Of a stretch of 64,000 nucleotides of DNA, positions 33,317-41,756 are shown piece by piece. Both the position numbers and the translations under genes were made by a program. This stretch comes from Bacillus sp. FJAT-28004 (GTDB taxonomy: Bacteria > Bacillota > Bacilli > Paenibacillales > Paenibacillaceae): NCBI RefSeq assembly GCF_001280845.1, contig NZ_LGHP01000001.1, forward strand, positions 133,302-197,301. The letters run 5' to 3'. The notes under the pieces are model-generated. The model made no database searches. It was not told where the DNA came from and saw only the letters and a program-made list of their open reading frames with translations. The stretch's first letter is position 1. Every line of letters starts with the position of its first letter.

Positions 33317-34160
33317 TCGGAATTCCATTTCATATGATACTCATGCCCATGTTCAGCGTACAATGGCTGATCAGCTTACAGAATCGATAATAGAATGGAA
33401 AAACAAAGAGTTTATAGATGAACCTAAGATTCTTGAGATCGGTTGTGGCACCGGGACTCTAACCCAAATGGTAGCAAACGAATGGCCTAGTGCGAGCATT
33501 ACTGCACTTGATATTGCACCTGAGATGATTAAAGCAGCTGTGAAACGTGTGCAATCAGAAGATGATCATCTGGGCACCCGAAATCGTATTTCGGATCGTA
33601 TACGTTTTATTCTTGCGGATATCGAAAAGTGGGCGGCTGATGCTCCAGCTTCCTCGTTCGATATCATCGTCTCCAATGCTTGTTTCCAATGGTTAAGCTA
33701 TCCCAAAGAAACGTTAGGACACCTTCAGCGAATGCTCCGTTCCGGAGGCGTGCTGATATTTACCACATTCGGGCCGGATACATTTTGCGAGATGCATAGG
33801 TCATTTAATGAAGTATATCTAGCGCTTGGAATAGAGCCACAACGTCACGGACTGTCGTTTCATTCGCCTCTCGAATGGAAATACATGCTTGAGGAATCAG
33901 GATATTCAAGTTTCAATTATAAACGTTCTATTCATATTGAAAAGTATGCTAGTGTAAGTGATTTTCTTCATTCGGTTAAAGCAATGGGAGCTAGCACTTC
34001 AGAAGCAGTTACTGTATCTGGGCACAGTTTGCGACGTTTGTTCACCAACATGTACAAAGAATACGAGGCGAAATTCAGAATACAGGGTGGGATTGCTGCC
34101 ACTTATGATTTTCTAATCATTCAATCAGTGTGTGACTCAAAAGTGAAAGTTTTCCCGTAA
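33276..34160 (+). CDS. bioC: Malonyl-[acyl-carrier protein] O-methyltransferase
   Basis: SAM-dependent methyltransferase that masks malonyl-ACP so that fatty acid synthase can build the pimelate chain. It is 294 aa. SAM motif ILEIGCGTGTLTQMV near residue 50, the partner strand ITALDIAPEMI, and the BioC-typical FDIIVSNACFQWL near 128. The N-terminus, with QFNRNSISYDTHAHVQ, also matches BioC. It overlaps the hydrolase gene and closes the operon before a terminator. Confidence 0.93.
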   Translation: MTSSRKIAIQRQFNRNSISYDTHAHVQRTMADQLTESIIEWKNKEFIDEPKILEIGCGTGTLTQMVANEWPSASITALDIAPEMIKAAVKRVQSEDDHLGTRNRISDRIRFILADIEKWAADAPASSFDIIVSNACFQWLSYPKETLGHLQRMLRSGGVLIFTTFGPDTFCEMHRSFNEVYLALGIEPQRHGLSFHSPLEWKYMLEESGYSSFNYKRSIHIEKYASVSDFLHSVKAMGASTSEAVTVSGHSLRRLFTNMYKEYEAKFRIQGGIAATYDFLIIQSVCDSKVKVFP

Positions 34161-34217
34161 TACTTGCCATTCTAAGTCATTAAAACCATAGCTTAACGTA
34201 TAACGTTCGTATAGATT

Positions 34218-34249
34218 AAGGGAGCGGTGTAGACAACCGCTTCCTTTTT
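34218..34249 (+). terminator. Intrinsic terminator of the biotin operon
   Basis: AAGGGAGCGGT (34218-34228) pairs with ACCGCTTCCTT (34236-34246) with one mismatch, then T-run. Confidence 0.85.
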
Positions 34250-34297
34250 GTATATCTTTCTTATAGGTTTGATTTAGGAAAGGGGCTTTTTGCACTC

Positions 34298-35242
34298 ATG
34301 TGGCTTACTTATTCAGTGTTCGCTGCCCTATGTTTTGGCTTGCGAGGTATTTTGTATCATTGGACGAGTCAGAAGCCGCTTAACCGTAATTTATTGCTAT
34401 GCGGTACGTTCACCATGGGAGCGCTCATTAATGGGATTTGCGCGCTAGTCTTCTCATCGAACTGGACGCTCGCGGCGTTAATAGGCATTCAAATGGGCTT
34501 GTTTTCATTCGGTGCGAATGCAAGCATGTTCAAGGGGTTTGCAGTCGGAAAGGCTTCACTTGTAGCTATATTAACGGCATTGCCTTCTGTTGTTGTTGTA
34601 ATCGTTGCATTTGGACTGTGGGGGGAAAAACTCCATGCGATGCAATTAATCGCATTTGTCGTTATTATTGGCGGTGTGCTTCTTGTTCGCCTATCGAATG
34701 ACATTTCGTTGCGCAATTTGCAAGGAGCGCAATGGGGGCTGCTGGCAATGCTGCTGTTTGCTGCAAATGATTTGTCAGGCAAATGGTCGACGATTATGGA
34801 AGCAGATTTGTTTCCAACGATGTTTTTTATGTTTGTGACGGGAGCATCGTGTTTTGGTATGTGGTGGCTGCGAGATTTGCAAACTGAGCGGGCCAGACGG
34901 GTGTTGTCGCTTCAGAGTGCGGGCATTGTCGGTGGTGAGGTGCATGTGTCACAGCATACGTCCAGTGCTAACTTATCCCATAAGCCATCAGCTTGGAGCG
35001 GCAAAAAAACGTTTCTTATTGGTTTGGCCGTCGGCACAACTAACGCTGTCGGCATGATGCTTATCGTAACCGCATTTGATCTCGGCAAAGCGGGGTTAGT
35101 ATCCGCAGTCACGGCGCTCAATGTGCTGATTGTGCTGCTCTATACGCGGTTCTTCGTGAAGGAGAAGTTTACGAAGATAGAGATTATCGGCATTTCACTT
35201 GCTTTCGCCGGTATATTGCTGATGCGATTATTTGGATCGTAA
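34298..35242 (+). CDS. DMT superfamily transporter (EamA-like)
   Basis: 314 aa with about ten membrane helices in two repeats. The first covers residues 1-130, with KASLVAILTALPSVVVVIVAF; the second covers about 145-312, with KAGLVSAVTALNVLIVLLYTRFFVKEKF. A poorly conserved hydrophilic loop (residues 190-235) joins them. These permeases move metabolites or amino acids, usually outward. It stands alone between two terminators, so no substrate can be named. Confidence 0.87.
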   Translation: MWLTYSVFAALCFGLRGILYHWTSQKPLNRNLLLCGTFTMGALINGICALVFSSNWTLAALIGIQMGLFSFGANASMFKGFAVGKASLVAILTALPSVVVVIVAFGLWGEKLHAMQLIAFVVIIGGVLLVRLSNDISLRNLQGAQWGLLAMLLFAANDLSGKWSTIMEADLFPTMFFMFVTGASCFGMWWLRDLQTERARRVLSLQSAGIVGGEVHVSQHTSSANLSHKPSAWSGKKTFLIGLAVGTTNAVGMMLIVTAFDLGKAGLVSAVTALNVLIVLLYTRFFVKEKFTKIEIIGISLAFAGILLMRLFGS

Positions 35243-35256
35243 GAAATAATAGGTAG

Positions 35257-35308
35257 AAAAAAGCTTTGCATGGGCTAAGGAGTTGAGCCTGTGCAGAGCT
35301 TTTTTTGT
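35257..35308 (+). terminator. Intrinsic terminator of the DMT gene
   Basis: A long stem: AAAAAAGCTTTGCATGGGCT (35257-35276) pairs with AGCCTGTGCAGAGCTTTTTT (from 35287), with a few mismatches and a T-run. Confidence 0.85.
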
Positions 35309-35414
35309 GGATTATATTGACAATTTAGTAATGTTCATTTAAATTTGTGTTTAACAAGTGTTAAATGATTATTACAAAAATAGCGGATAACATTAAACGT
35401 TGACTTAACTAAGT

Positions 35415-36524
35415 GTGGAGGCGTTAATTATTTTAGACTGGGGAATAGCGGCTAAACGATTGCAGTTTTCTTATCACGAGCCTATTGAATTTTTAACCAC
35501 TATGAAATTTGTTGCCCAAATCGAGCATATGAAGGCTTTTGCGAGAGAGATTCATTTTACATTGGATGCCGAAATGATCCGCATGGTGGAGACTGCGAAT
35601 GCGAGCTTGAGCAATCATGTGAAAGCTGAGATAGCTGCCCTTATCGGTGACAATATGTTTAAAGAACGGCTTGACTATGTAATGGCTGTGCTGTTTGTAG
35701 AGGATCGGGAGAAGCTGAATAGTTCTGAAGATTTTCTGGCGTGTTACCGTGATAAGCCAGCAAGCGAGCTCCTCTTTCATTTGGCAGCAGCGAAATATAA
35801 TGACGAGAAGATGGAATGGACGAAAGGGAATGACTGGGGAACCATTGCGAATGATGTGGGATTGCTTTACGAGCTGGTTGCGGGATGTGAGCTATCGGAT
35901 CAAGCTGAGCATACCTCACTACTAGATCATATTCGATTTCCTGAGGAATACAAACAGCGGACTCTGTTCATTATGGAGCAATTTCATCGTTATGCCTATT
36001 TGCCAATACGTGATCGCTTGAAGGAGCTTGGTGAAGCTGGAGCTGCAAAATACCGAGCTTTGTTTGAAGAGCAGCCCGAGCGGGCAATCCGCGATATTAC
36101 GAAGATGGATGTTGATTTGATCGATAAAGAGACGGCCGTTCATGTGAGTTATTTTTCTCAGGTGCGTGTAGGTATTCATCGTGATGATCGGGAAGGTCAT
36201 TCACATTTGGTGGTGCTGGGAATCAACAATGACGTGTTTGCATGGAGGCGCGAGGATCAGGAGACGATTGAGCGTTTTTTGAAAGTCATTGCCGATAGGC
36301 GCAGGATGGAATTGATTGAGCTGCTCCACCACAAAAATTATTATGGCAACGAGCTTGCCCAGGAAATGGGCTTAACGCCTGCAGCCATAAGCTATCATAC
36401 GAATATGTTGTTTGATCTTAATCTCATTCAGCTGATTAGGGTTGATAATCGTATCTATTATGAGCTCGACAAAGAAAAAATCGGTTATTACTGGGAGCAA
36501 ACGAGGCGGATATTGCTGCCGTAA
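35415..36524 (+). CDS. ArsR-type winged-helix regulator with a large N-terminal domain
   Basis: 369 aa as read. Residues 290-350 form an ArsR-like winged helix (RRRMELIELLHHKNYYGNEL, TPAAISYHTNMLFDLNLI). The first 280 residues are mostly helical and are not a domain I can name, although similar long proteins exist in Paenibacillus. The start is uncertain: the GTG at 35415 has no ribosome binding site before it, and the TTG at 35460 (QFSYHEPIEFLTTM) is a good alternative for the true N-terminus. It lies 15 bp before an ABC-2 exporter operon, which it probably regulates. Confidence 0.8.
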   Translation: MEALIILDWGIAAKRLQFSYHEPIEFLTTMKFVAQIEHMKAFAREIHFTLDAEMIRMVETANASLSNHVKAEIAALIGDNMFKERLDYVMAVLFVEDREKLNSSEDFLACYRDKPASELLFHLAAAKYNDEKMEWTKGNDWGTIANDVGLLYELVAGCELSDQAEHTSLLDHIRFPEEYKQRTLFIMEQFHRYAYLPIRDRLKELGEAGAAKYRALFEEQPERAIRDITKMDVDLIDKETAVHVSYFSQVRVGIHRDDREGHSHLVVLGINNDVFAWRREDQETIERFLKVIADRRRMELIELLHHKNYYGNELAQEMGLTPAAISYHTNMLFDLNLIQLIRVDNRIYYELDKEKIGYYWEQTRRILLP

Positions 36525-36539
36525 TGCATAGAGGAGTGA

Positions 36540-37505
36540 ATGCGATTGGGTGAGTATGTATACGAGCTAAAGGGTGTTAGTCAGGTTTACAAAAAAGGAA
36601 AAACGATGGTCACAGCCAATGATGACATTTCGCTTACCATTCGTGAAGGAGAAATTTTGGGCGTGCTCGGTCCGAACGGAGCGGGTAAATCGACGCTAAT
36701 TAAACAAATGGTCGGCCAATTAAAACCAACCAAAGGGCAGGTTCTTTTTTGCGGCGAGGATGTTATGAAGCATACGCGCCACGTATCCAGCATGGTGGCA
36801 TATTACGCGCAGGAGCCCCATGTTCTCTCAGCGCTTAAAGTCCACGAGGCCCTTTCATTTACAGGTAGGCTGAGAGGGATGTCAGCATCAGATGCGGAGA
36901 AGCAGGCGAAGGAGCTATTGGAGCAATTTGATATGGAGGCTTTGGGCAATAAGCTGCTGAAGCAGCTGTCTGGTGGACAGAAACGATTAATCGGAATCGG
37001 CACAGCTCTTATTGGCCGTTCACCAGTGCTTATCTTTGATGAGCCTACGAATGAGCTTGATCCCAAAAAACGACGGCTCGTTTGGAATTTAATTCAAGAG
37101 CGCAATCGAGAAGGCGCAACGATTATTTTGGTTACGCATAATGTGCTGGAGGCTGAGCAAGTCGTGGATAGAGCGGCTGTCATCAACCATGGCAGGCTGC
37201 TGGCAATTGATCATGTGGCTACGCTAAAGCAGAAGGTTGATCAGCGGTTGAAGTTTGAGCTTACGACAGAGAACGGGCGTCGTGCCGAAGCCGCTGCTGC
37301 CCTTCATCATTTCGGTATCGTGCAGGAGAGCAGTGAGAACCGATTGCTGCTGCTGGTCGAGAAGAGTTTAGCAGGCAGGGTACTAGAGCATATTATCGAG
37401 CATACTGGGCTGCCGATTGTTGAATATGCCGTCGTTCCCCCTAGCTTGGAGGACGTATATTTCCATATTGACGATTTGGCTCGGAAGGAGGCATCCGTAT
37501 CATGA
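36540..37505 (+). CDS. ABC-2 type transporter ATP-binding protein
   Basis: 321 aa ATPase. Walker A LGPNGAGKSTLIKQM near residue 42, signature LSGGQKRLIGIGTAL near 140, Walker B LIFDEPTNELDP, and H-loop LVTHNVLEAE; all intact. The C-terminal 90 residues form the extra domain typical of drug- or lantibiotic-type ABC-2 ATPases. The ATG follows GAGGAG. A 4-bp overlap (ATGA) couples it to the permease. Confidence 0.92.
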   Translation: MRLGEYVYELKGVSQVYKKGKTMVTANDDISLTIREGEILGVLGPNGAGKSTLIKQMVGQLKPTKGQVLFCGEDVMKHTRHVSSMVAYYAQEPHVLSALKVHEALSFTGRLRGMSASDAEKQAKELLEQFDMEALGNKLLKQLSGGQKRLIGIGTALIGRSPVLIFDEPTNELDPKKRRLVWNLIQERNREGATIILVTHNVLEAEQVVDRAAVINHGRLLAIDHVATLKQKVDQRLKFELTTENGRRAEAAAALHHFGIVQESSENRLLLLVEKSLAGRVLEHIIEHTGLPIVEYAVVPPSLEDVYFHIDDLARKEASVS

Positions 37506-38296
37506 ATGGAACACCAATGCCGCTGCGGCATATGCAGTCGATTCAACTATCCGGACCGAGGCGATTGTGGACAGAGCTGGAAATTTTATTCCGGATTCAA
37601 TTTGCGCTTATTCGCGACAGCTGGGTAATCGTCGTGCTTGTAGCAACCATGTTTCCACTGACGACGATTTTATTTATGAGGTTCTTTATTGCTGATCCAA
37701 CACCTGAGATGATGGTTCAGATCATTGCGGGCAATATGATATTTGGTGTCATTATTATGGGCTTAAACAGTCTTGGGCAAGAAATATCTATGCAAAAGCA
37801 TCAAGGGCATTTTACGTTTTATGCATCGCTTCCTATCCAAAAAATAAATTTCGTAGCGGCTAATTTGCTCCGAGGTCTTATGAGTACGATTCCATCCTTT
37901 GTATTGCTAGGTGTCATCGGTTACTTTGTTTACGGTGTGGATCTTCATTTATCATGGGGGCTTCCTATCGTTATGCTGCTGTCGCTTACGAGTGTGGTAG
38001 GGCTTGGTGTATGTATAGGCTTCTGGTCGCCGAATCAGCAGTTGACCAATATGCTTGCACAGCTGCTTATGATGGTTGTAACCTTCCTGTCACCTGTCAT
38101 GGTGGAGCTCAATCAGCTGCCTAAGGCGCTGCAAGTGATCTCCTACATTTTTCCAACAACCTATGCAGCTGATGCGATGCGTATTGTTTTGCTTCAAGGC
38201 TGGACACATGCGGTCATGCTGGATTGCCTCATGATGCTCCTCTATACCGTTATTACGGTGGTCATTGTTAATCGGCTTGTCAGCTGGCGGGTATAA
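37502..38296 (+). CDS. ABC-2 type transporter permease
   Basis: 264 aa with six predicted helices, the ABC-2 membrane fold: LIRDSWVIVVLVATMFPLTTILFMRFF near residue 35, then GNMIFGVIIMGLNSLGQEISMQK, and FLSPVMVELNQLPKALQVISYIFPTTYAADAMRI near 200. It is partner of the ATPase immediately upstream, with the regulator gene in the same unit. Exported compound unknown; self-protection or drug efflux is the common role. Confidence 0.9.
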   Translation: MNGTPMPLRHMQSIQLSGPRRLWTELEILFRIQFALIRDSWVIVVLVATMFPLTTILFMRFFIADPTPEMMVQIIAGNMIFGVIIMGLNSLGQEISMQKHQGHFTFYASLPIQKINFVAANLLRGLMSTIPSFVLLGVIGYFVYGVDLHLSWGLPIVMLLSLTSVVGLGVCIGFWSPNQQLTNMLAQLLMMVVTFLSPVMVELNQLPKALQVISYIFPTTYAADAMRIVLLQGWTHAVMLDCLMMLLYTVITVVIVNRLVSWRV

Positions 38297-38328
38297 CATG
38301 TAACGACAACATGCAAAGATAAAGCGAT

Positions 38329-38372
38329 AAGGTCTGCTCCAACAGGTTGAAAAACCTCTCGGGGCAGCCCTT
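38329..38372. terminator. Bidirectional terminator
   Basis: AAGGTCTGCTCC (38329-38340) pairs with GGGGCAGCCCTT (38361-38372) with mismatches, enclosing an inner GGTT/AACC stem, between convergent genes. Confidence 0.7.
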
Positions 38373-38397
38373 ATTCTTTAAACTCCAAATCTAACAA

Positions 38398-39258
38398 TTA
38401 TTCGTTCCGCTTGTAATGCGAGGGAGTCATGCCTGTTCGTTTTTTGAACATACGGTGAAAATGCGGAAGACTTTCAAAGCCGCATAACTCGGCAATTTCG
38501 GCGATATTGGCATCGCTCTCCATTAAGAGCTCTTTGGCGCGAATAATCCGTTTGGTCGTGACATATTCCGTAACATTCATGCTGGTCAGTTTTTTGAAGA
38601 CACGAGAAAAATGGGCTGGCGTAACGGATGCACGTTTAGCAAGCATCGACAGGCCAAGAGGGCTGCCCGGATGCTCATCGATGTAGGTTAATACAGCAGT
38701 CATCCAGCTTGGAGCTGAGGATGATACCGGTTGACCTTCTTCTGACGAAGCGAGGGTGCGTCCGAGGAGCAGCAAAGTGTGCTGGAGGTGAAGTAGAATA
38801 GCAAGGCGATATCCTGACAGCTTGTCTGATTCCTCTGTATGAATGCGATCTATTAAATCGACTATTTGTTGTTTCTCTTCGGTTGTTGCCGATGACAGCT
38901 TGTACGCCTTTCGGCGCTTGGCCTGCTCGAAGCAGCGCAAATAGGAGAAAGGATCTCCAAGAGGCGGGCTATGTACGAGCGAAGCATTGAAGAATAGAGC
39001 AGTTGATGTTTTCGGGTCATTCGTATCAGGAAAGGAGCGATGAATCGTGTTTCCGGGAATGAGGAAGATGTCACCGGGAACGGCATCATAAAACGTCTGA
39101 TCTATAAAGAAGGTACCTTTGCCGCTATAAATATAAACCAGTTCATACCAATCGTGAATATGGTCAGGCAATTCGTTCTGTGCGCTTTTGGTATCCCGAT
39201 AGACACATTCAAACGGAAACGGTGTATTGGCATCGAATCTTTTACGATACGGATTCAT
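38398..39258 (-). CDS. AraC family transcriptional regulator of the L-galactose genes
   Basis: 286 aa. The N-terminal cupin covers about residues 15-110 (ELPDHIHDWYELVYIYSGKGTFFIDQ, PGDIFLIPGNTIHRSF). The C-terminal double HTH covers about 185-286 (LSMLAKRASVTPAHFSRVFKKLT, FESLPHFHRMFKKRTGMTPSHYK). The ATG at 39258 lies after GAGGTGAAACCT; an upstream GTG sits inside that ribosome binding site. It is divergently transcribed from the sugar catabolic operon starting at 39433, so it is probably its sugar-responsive activator. Confidence 0.9.
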   Translation of the reverse strand: MNPYRKRFDANTPFPFECVYRDTKSAQNELPDHIHDWYELVYIYSGKGTFFIDQTFYDAVPGDIFLIPGNTIHRSFPDTNDPKTSTALFFNASLVHSPPLGDPFSYLRCFEQAKRRKAYKLSSATTEEKQQIVDLIDRIHTEESDKLSGYRLAILLHLQHTLLLLGRTLASSEEGQPVSSSAPSWMTAVLTYIDEHPGSPLGLSMLAKRASVTPAHFSRVFKKLTSMNVTEYVTTKRIIRAKELLMESDANIAEIAELCGFESLPHFHRMFKKRTGMTPSHYKRNE

Positions 39259-39432
39259 AGGTTTCACCTCACTCTCATGTATGAATCGTTAACTCTTGTT
39301 GTTTCTTGGGTCAGCCTGATTGTAACAAATATCAAAAAAGAGTACAAATATGCATGAATTGATTATTTCAGCTATCAATATTGTTTTTTATAATGAAGAG
39401 GAAGCTACTTTCTTTGAAAAGAGGGCGAAGAG

Positions 39433-40263
39433 ATGAGAATAGATGCGCATCAACATTATTGGATGATCGAGCGAGGGGATTACGGATGGATTACACCGGA
39501 AATTCCGGTTCTTTATCGAGATTTTTTGCCGCAGCATTTGGAGCCTCACTTAAATGAACATAAGCTGGATGGTTCGATCGTTGTTCAGGCGGCAGCGACA
39601 CTTGCAGAAACGGATTATTTGCTGGCTTTAAGCGAATCATCGGATACGATAGTAGGCGTTGTCGCGTGGCTGGATCTTGCGGATCCAGATTATCGCAATC
39701 ATTATGAGCGCTTTGCGCAGCATCCGAAATTTGTCGGCTTCCGTGTCATGATCCAGGAAATGTCTGACGCAAATGCGATTCTTGCGCCTAGCTATTTGGA
39801 AGCGTTCACATATTTTGCGGATAAGGGTGTACCCATAGATTTGTTAGTCGTGTCGCATCAACTTGCACCTCTAGTAGAACTGCTCGATAAAGTGCCTGGC
39901 CTTCATGCGGTCATTGACCATATCGCGAAGCCGCGCATTAAAGCCGGTGAGCTTGAGCCTTGGAAAAGCCAGATTAGCCAAATCGCTGCTCATCCTAATC
40001 TATTCTGCAAGCTTTCAGGCATGGTAACCGAGGCAGATCATACGAACTGGAAACCAGCTGATTTCATGCCATATATCACGCATGTGCTGGAAGCATTCGG
40101 AGACAGGCGGGTCATGTTCGGCAGCGATTGGCCGGTCAGCTTGCTTGCGGCAAGCTATGACGAGGTTGTGGCTGTGCTTGAGCAGGCGCTGCCGCAGACA
40201 TGGACGGAGTTAGAGCGAGAGCGGTTATTTGGACGTAATGCAAAGGAGTTTTATCGAATATGA
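39433..40263 (+). CDS. Amidohydrolase-family sugar lactonase (L-galactono/L-fucono-lactonase type)
   Basis: 276 aa metal-dependent hydrolase of the COG3618 group. Metal-binding IDAHQHYW at residues 3-10, the VIDHIAKPRIK strand near 160, and FGSDWPVSLL near 236 with the catalytic Asp. This family contains L-fucono-1,5-lactonase, L-rhamnonolactonase and L-galactono-1,5-lactonase. With an L-galactose dehydrogenase and an L-galactonate dehydrogenase in the same operon, hydrolysis of L-galactonolactone is the best fit. The stop overlaps the next start by 4 bp (ATGA). Confidence 0.87.
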   Translation: MRIDAHQHYWMIERGDYGWITPEIPVLYRDFLPQHLEPHLNEHKLDGSIVVQAAATLAETDYLLALSESSDTIVGVVAWLDLADPDYRNHYERFAQHPKFVGFRVMIQEMSDANAILAPSYLEAFTYFADKGVPIDLLVVSHQLAPLVELLDKVPGLHAVIDHIAKPRIKAGELEPWKSQISQIAAHPNLFCKLSGMVTEADHTNWKPADFMPYITHVLEAFGDRRVMFGSDWPVSLLAASYDEVVAVLEQALPQTWTELERERLFGRNAKEFYRI

Positions 40264-41756
40264 CTACACTAAATTCAAATCAATTAAATGAGGAACAGGC
40301 AAGTCTATATGAGGCAACGAAGCTGGCGAAGATTACGGTTCTGCAAATTGGCGAAGGCAACTTTCTGCGCGGTTTTTTTGACTGGATGATTCATGCTTGC
40401 AAGAAACAAGGCTTATACGAGGGAAGCATTGCGGTGACGCAGCCGCGTCCCGGCGGCAAGCCAAAGATCGATGCGCTCGCTGAACAGGACGGACTTTATA
40501 CTTTAGTTTTTCGCGGTTTAGAGAATGGCGCTAGCGTGGAGCGGGCAGAGATTGTTTCCGTATTCAGCAAAGTGTTTGATCCTTATTCCAAATGGGATGA
40601 ATATCTTGCTTTAGCAGAAAGTCCAGATCTGCAGGTCGTCGTATCCAACACGACGGAAGCGGGACTTGTCTATCGACCTGAGGAGCTCATCGAGGGACAG
40701 CCGATTCAATCGTTTCCCGGCAAGCTGACGCAGCTGCTTTACCGTAGATTTAATTACTTTAACGGTGACCCTGAACGCGGCTTAGTATGCTTGCCTTGCG
40801 AGCTGCTGGAACGGAATGGCGATGAGCTTCGCAGCTGTATTTTGCGCTATAGCGATGATTGGGGTTATTCCGAAGCGTTCAAACATTGGGTCGCTCGGCA
40901 TAACCGTTTTTTGAACTCGCTTGTGGATCGAATTGTTACGGGTTATCCAGATGAAGCACAGGCTGAAGCTTGGTTTAGTGAATGGGGTTACTCGGATTCT
41001 ATGCTGAGCACAGCAGAACCGTATCATTTATGGGCGATTGAGACAGGGCCGGGGCTGGAAGAGCTGCTTCCGCTGCGCAAGGCGGGTCTGAATGTACATT
41101 ATGTCGAGGATTTGAAGCCCTTCCAACTGAGAAAGGTGCGTATTTTGAACGGTGCACACACATTAATGACGCCGCTCGGCTTGCTGCATGACATGGAGCA
41201 GGTGCGAGAAGCGATGGAGCATACAAGGCTTGGTTCTCTGGTGAGAGCAACGGTAGAGACGGAAATTATTCCTTCACTCGCCATGGCAGAAGAGGAACTG
41301 AACGCCTATGCACAGGATGTTTATGAACGTTTTCTTAATCCGTTTATTCGTCATCGACTTGCAGATATTGCGATGAACAGTTTAAGTAAATTCAAGGTGC
41401 GGCTGCTGCCTTCTTTACTTTATTATGCGGAAGGCGGTAAGCCGTTGCCAAGCGGGCTTATACAAGGGTTTGCTGGCTTACTTCGGTATTACAAAGTAAT
41501 ACTAGGCGAGACGGGCTACGAAGGGAAAACGTTAAGCGGCGCGTCGTACTTGGTGCGGGATGATGCCGGCTTGCTTGCGACGATTGCGTCTGTATGGGCG
41601 GAAGCAAAAGAGCGGCAATGGCCGCAGGAGCAGACAATTTCAAGGCTGCTGCACTTGGAGAGCGTATGGGGTTGTGATTTGGCAGCTTTATGGCCTGAAC
41701 TAGCGATTGCGATAAGCGCGAGTATAGCGGAAATGGAGCGAGATGCAAATGAATAG
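40260..41756 (+). CDS. uxaB: Tagaturonate reductase (altronate oxidoreductase)
   Basis: Polyol-type long-chain dehydrogenase, 498 aa, that reduces D-tagaturonate to D-altronate with NADH. Signatures: VLQIGEGNFLRGFFDWMI near residue 30 (nucleotide fold), the UxaB-like VSNTTEAGLVYRP near 127, and the catalytic LRKVRILNGAHTLMTPLGL near 293. Overlaps both neighbours by a few bases (ATGA with the lactonase; 14 bp with uxaA). In hexuronate users it follows UxaC; no uxaC is present here, which points to tagaturonate arriving from L-galactonate. Confidence 0.93.
   Translation: MTTLNSNQLNEEQASLYEATKLAKITVLQIGEGNFLRGFFDWMIHACKKQGLYEGSIAVTQPRPGGKPKIDALAEQDGLYTLVFRGLENGASVERAEIVSVFSKVFDPYSKWDEYLALAESPDLQVVVSNTTEAGLVYRPEELIEGQPIQSFPGKLTQLLYRRFNYFNGDPERGLVCLPCELLERNGDELRSCILRYSDDWGYSEAFKHWVARHNRFLNSLVDRIVTGYPDEAQAEAWFSEWGYSDSMLSTAEPYHLWAIETGPGLEELLPLRKAGLNVHYVEDLKPFQLRKVRILNGAHTLMTPLGLLHDMEQVREAMEHTRLGSLVRATVETEIIPSLAMAEEELNAYAQDVYERFLNPFIRHRLADIAMNSLSKFKVRLLPSLLYYAEGGKPLPSGLIQGFAGLLRYYKVILGETGYEGKTLSGASYLVRDDAGLLATIASVWAEAKERQWPQEQTISRLLHLESVWGCDLAALWPELAIAISASIAEMERDANE

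Noticed and set aside
41458-41748. Minus-strand frames inside the uxaB/uxaA genes
   Set aside because: Shadows of strongly conserved plus-strand genes.
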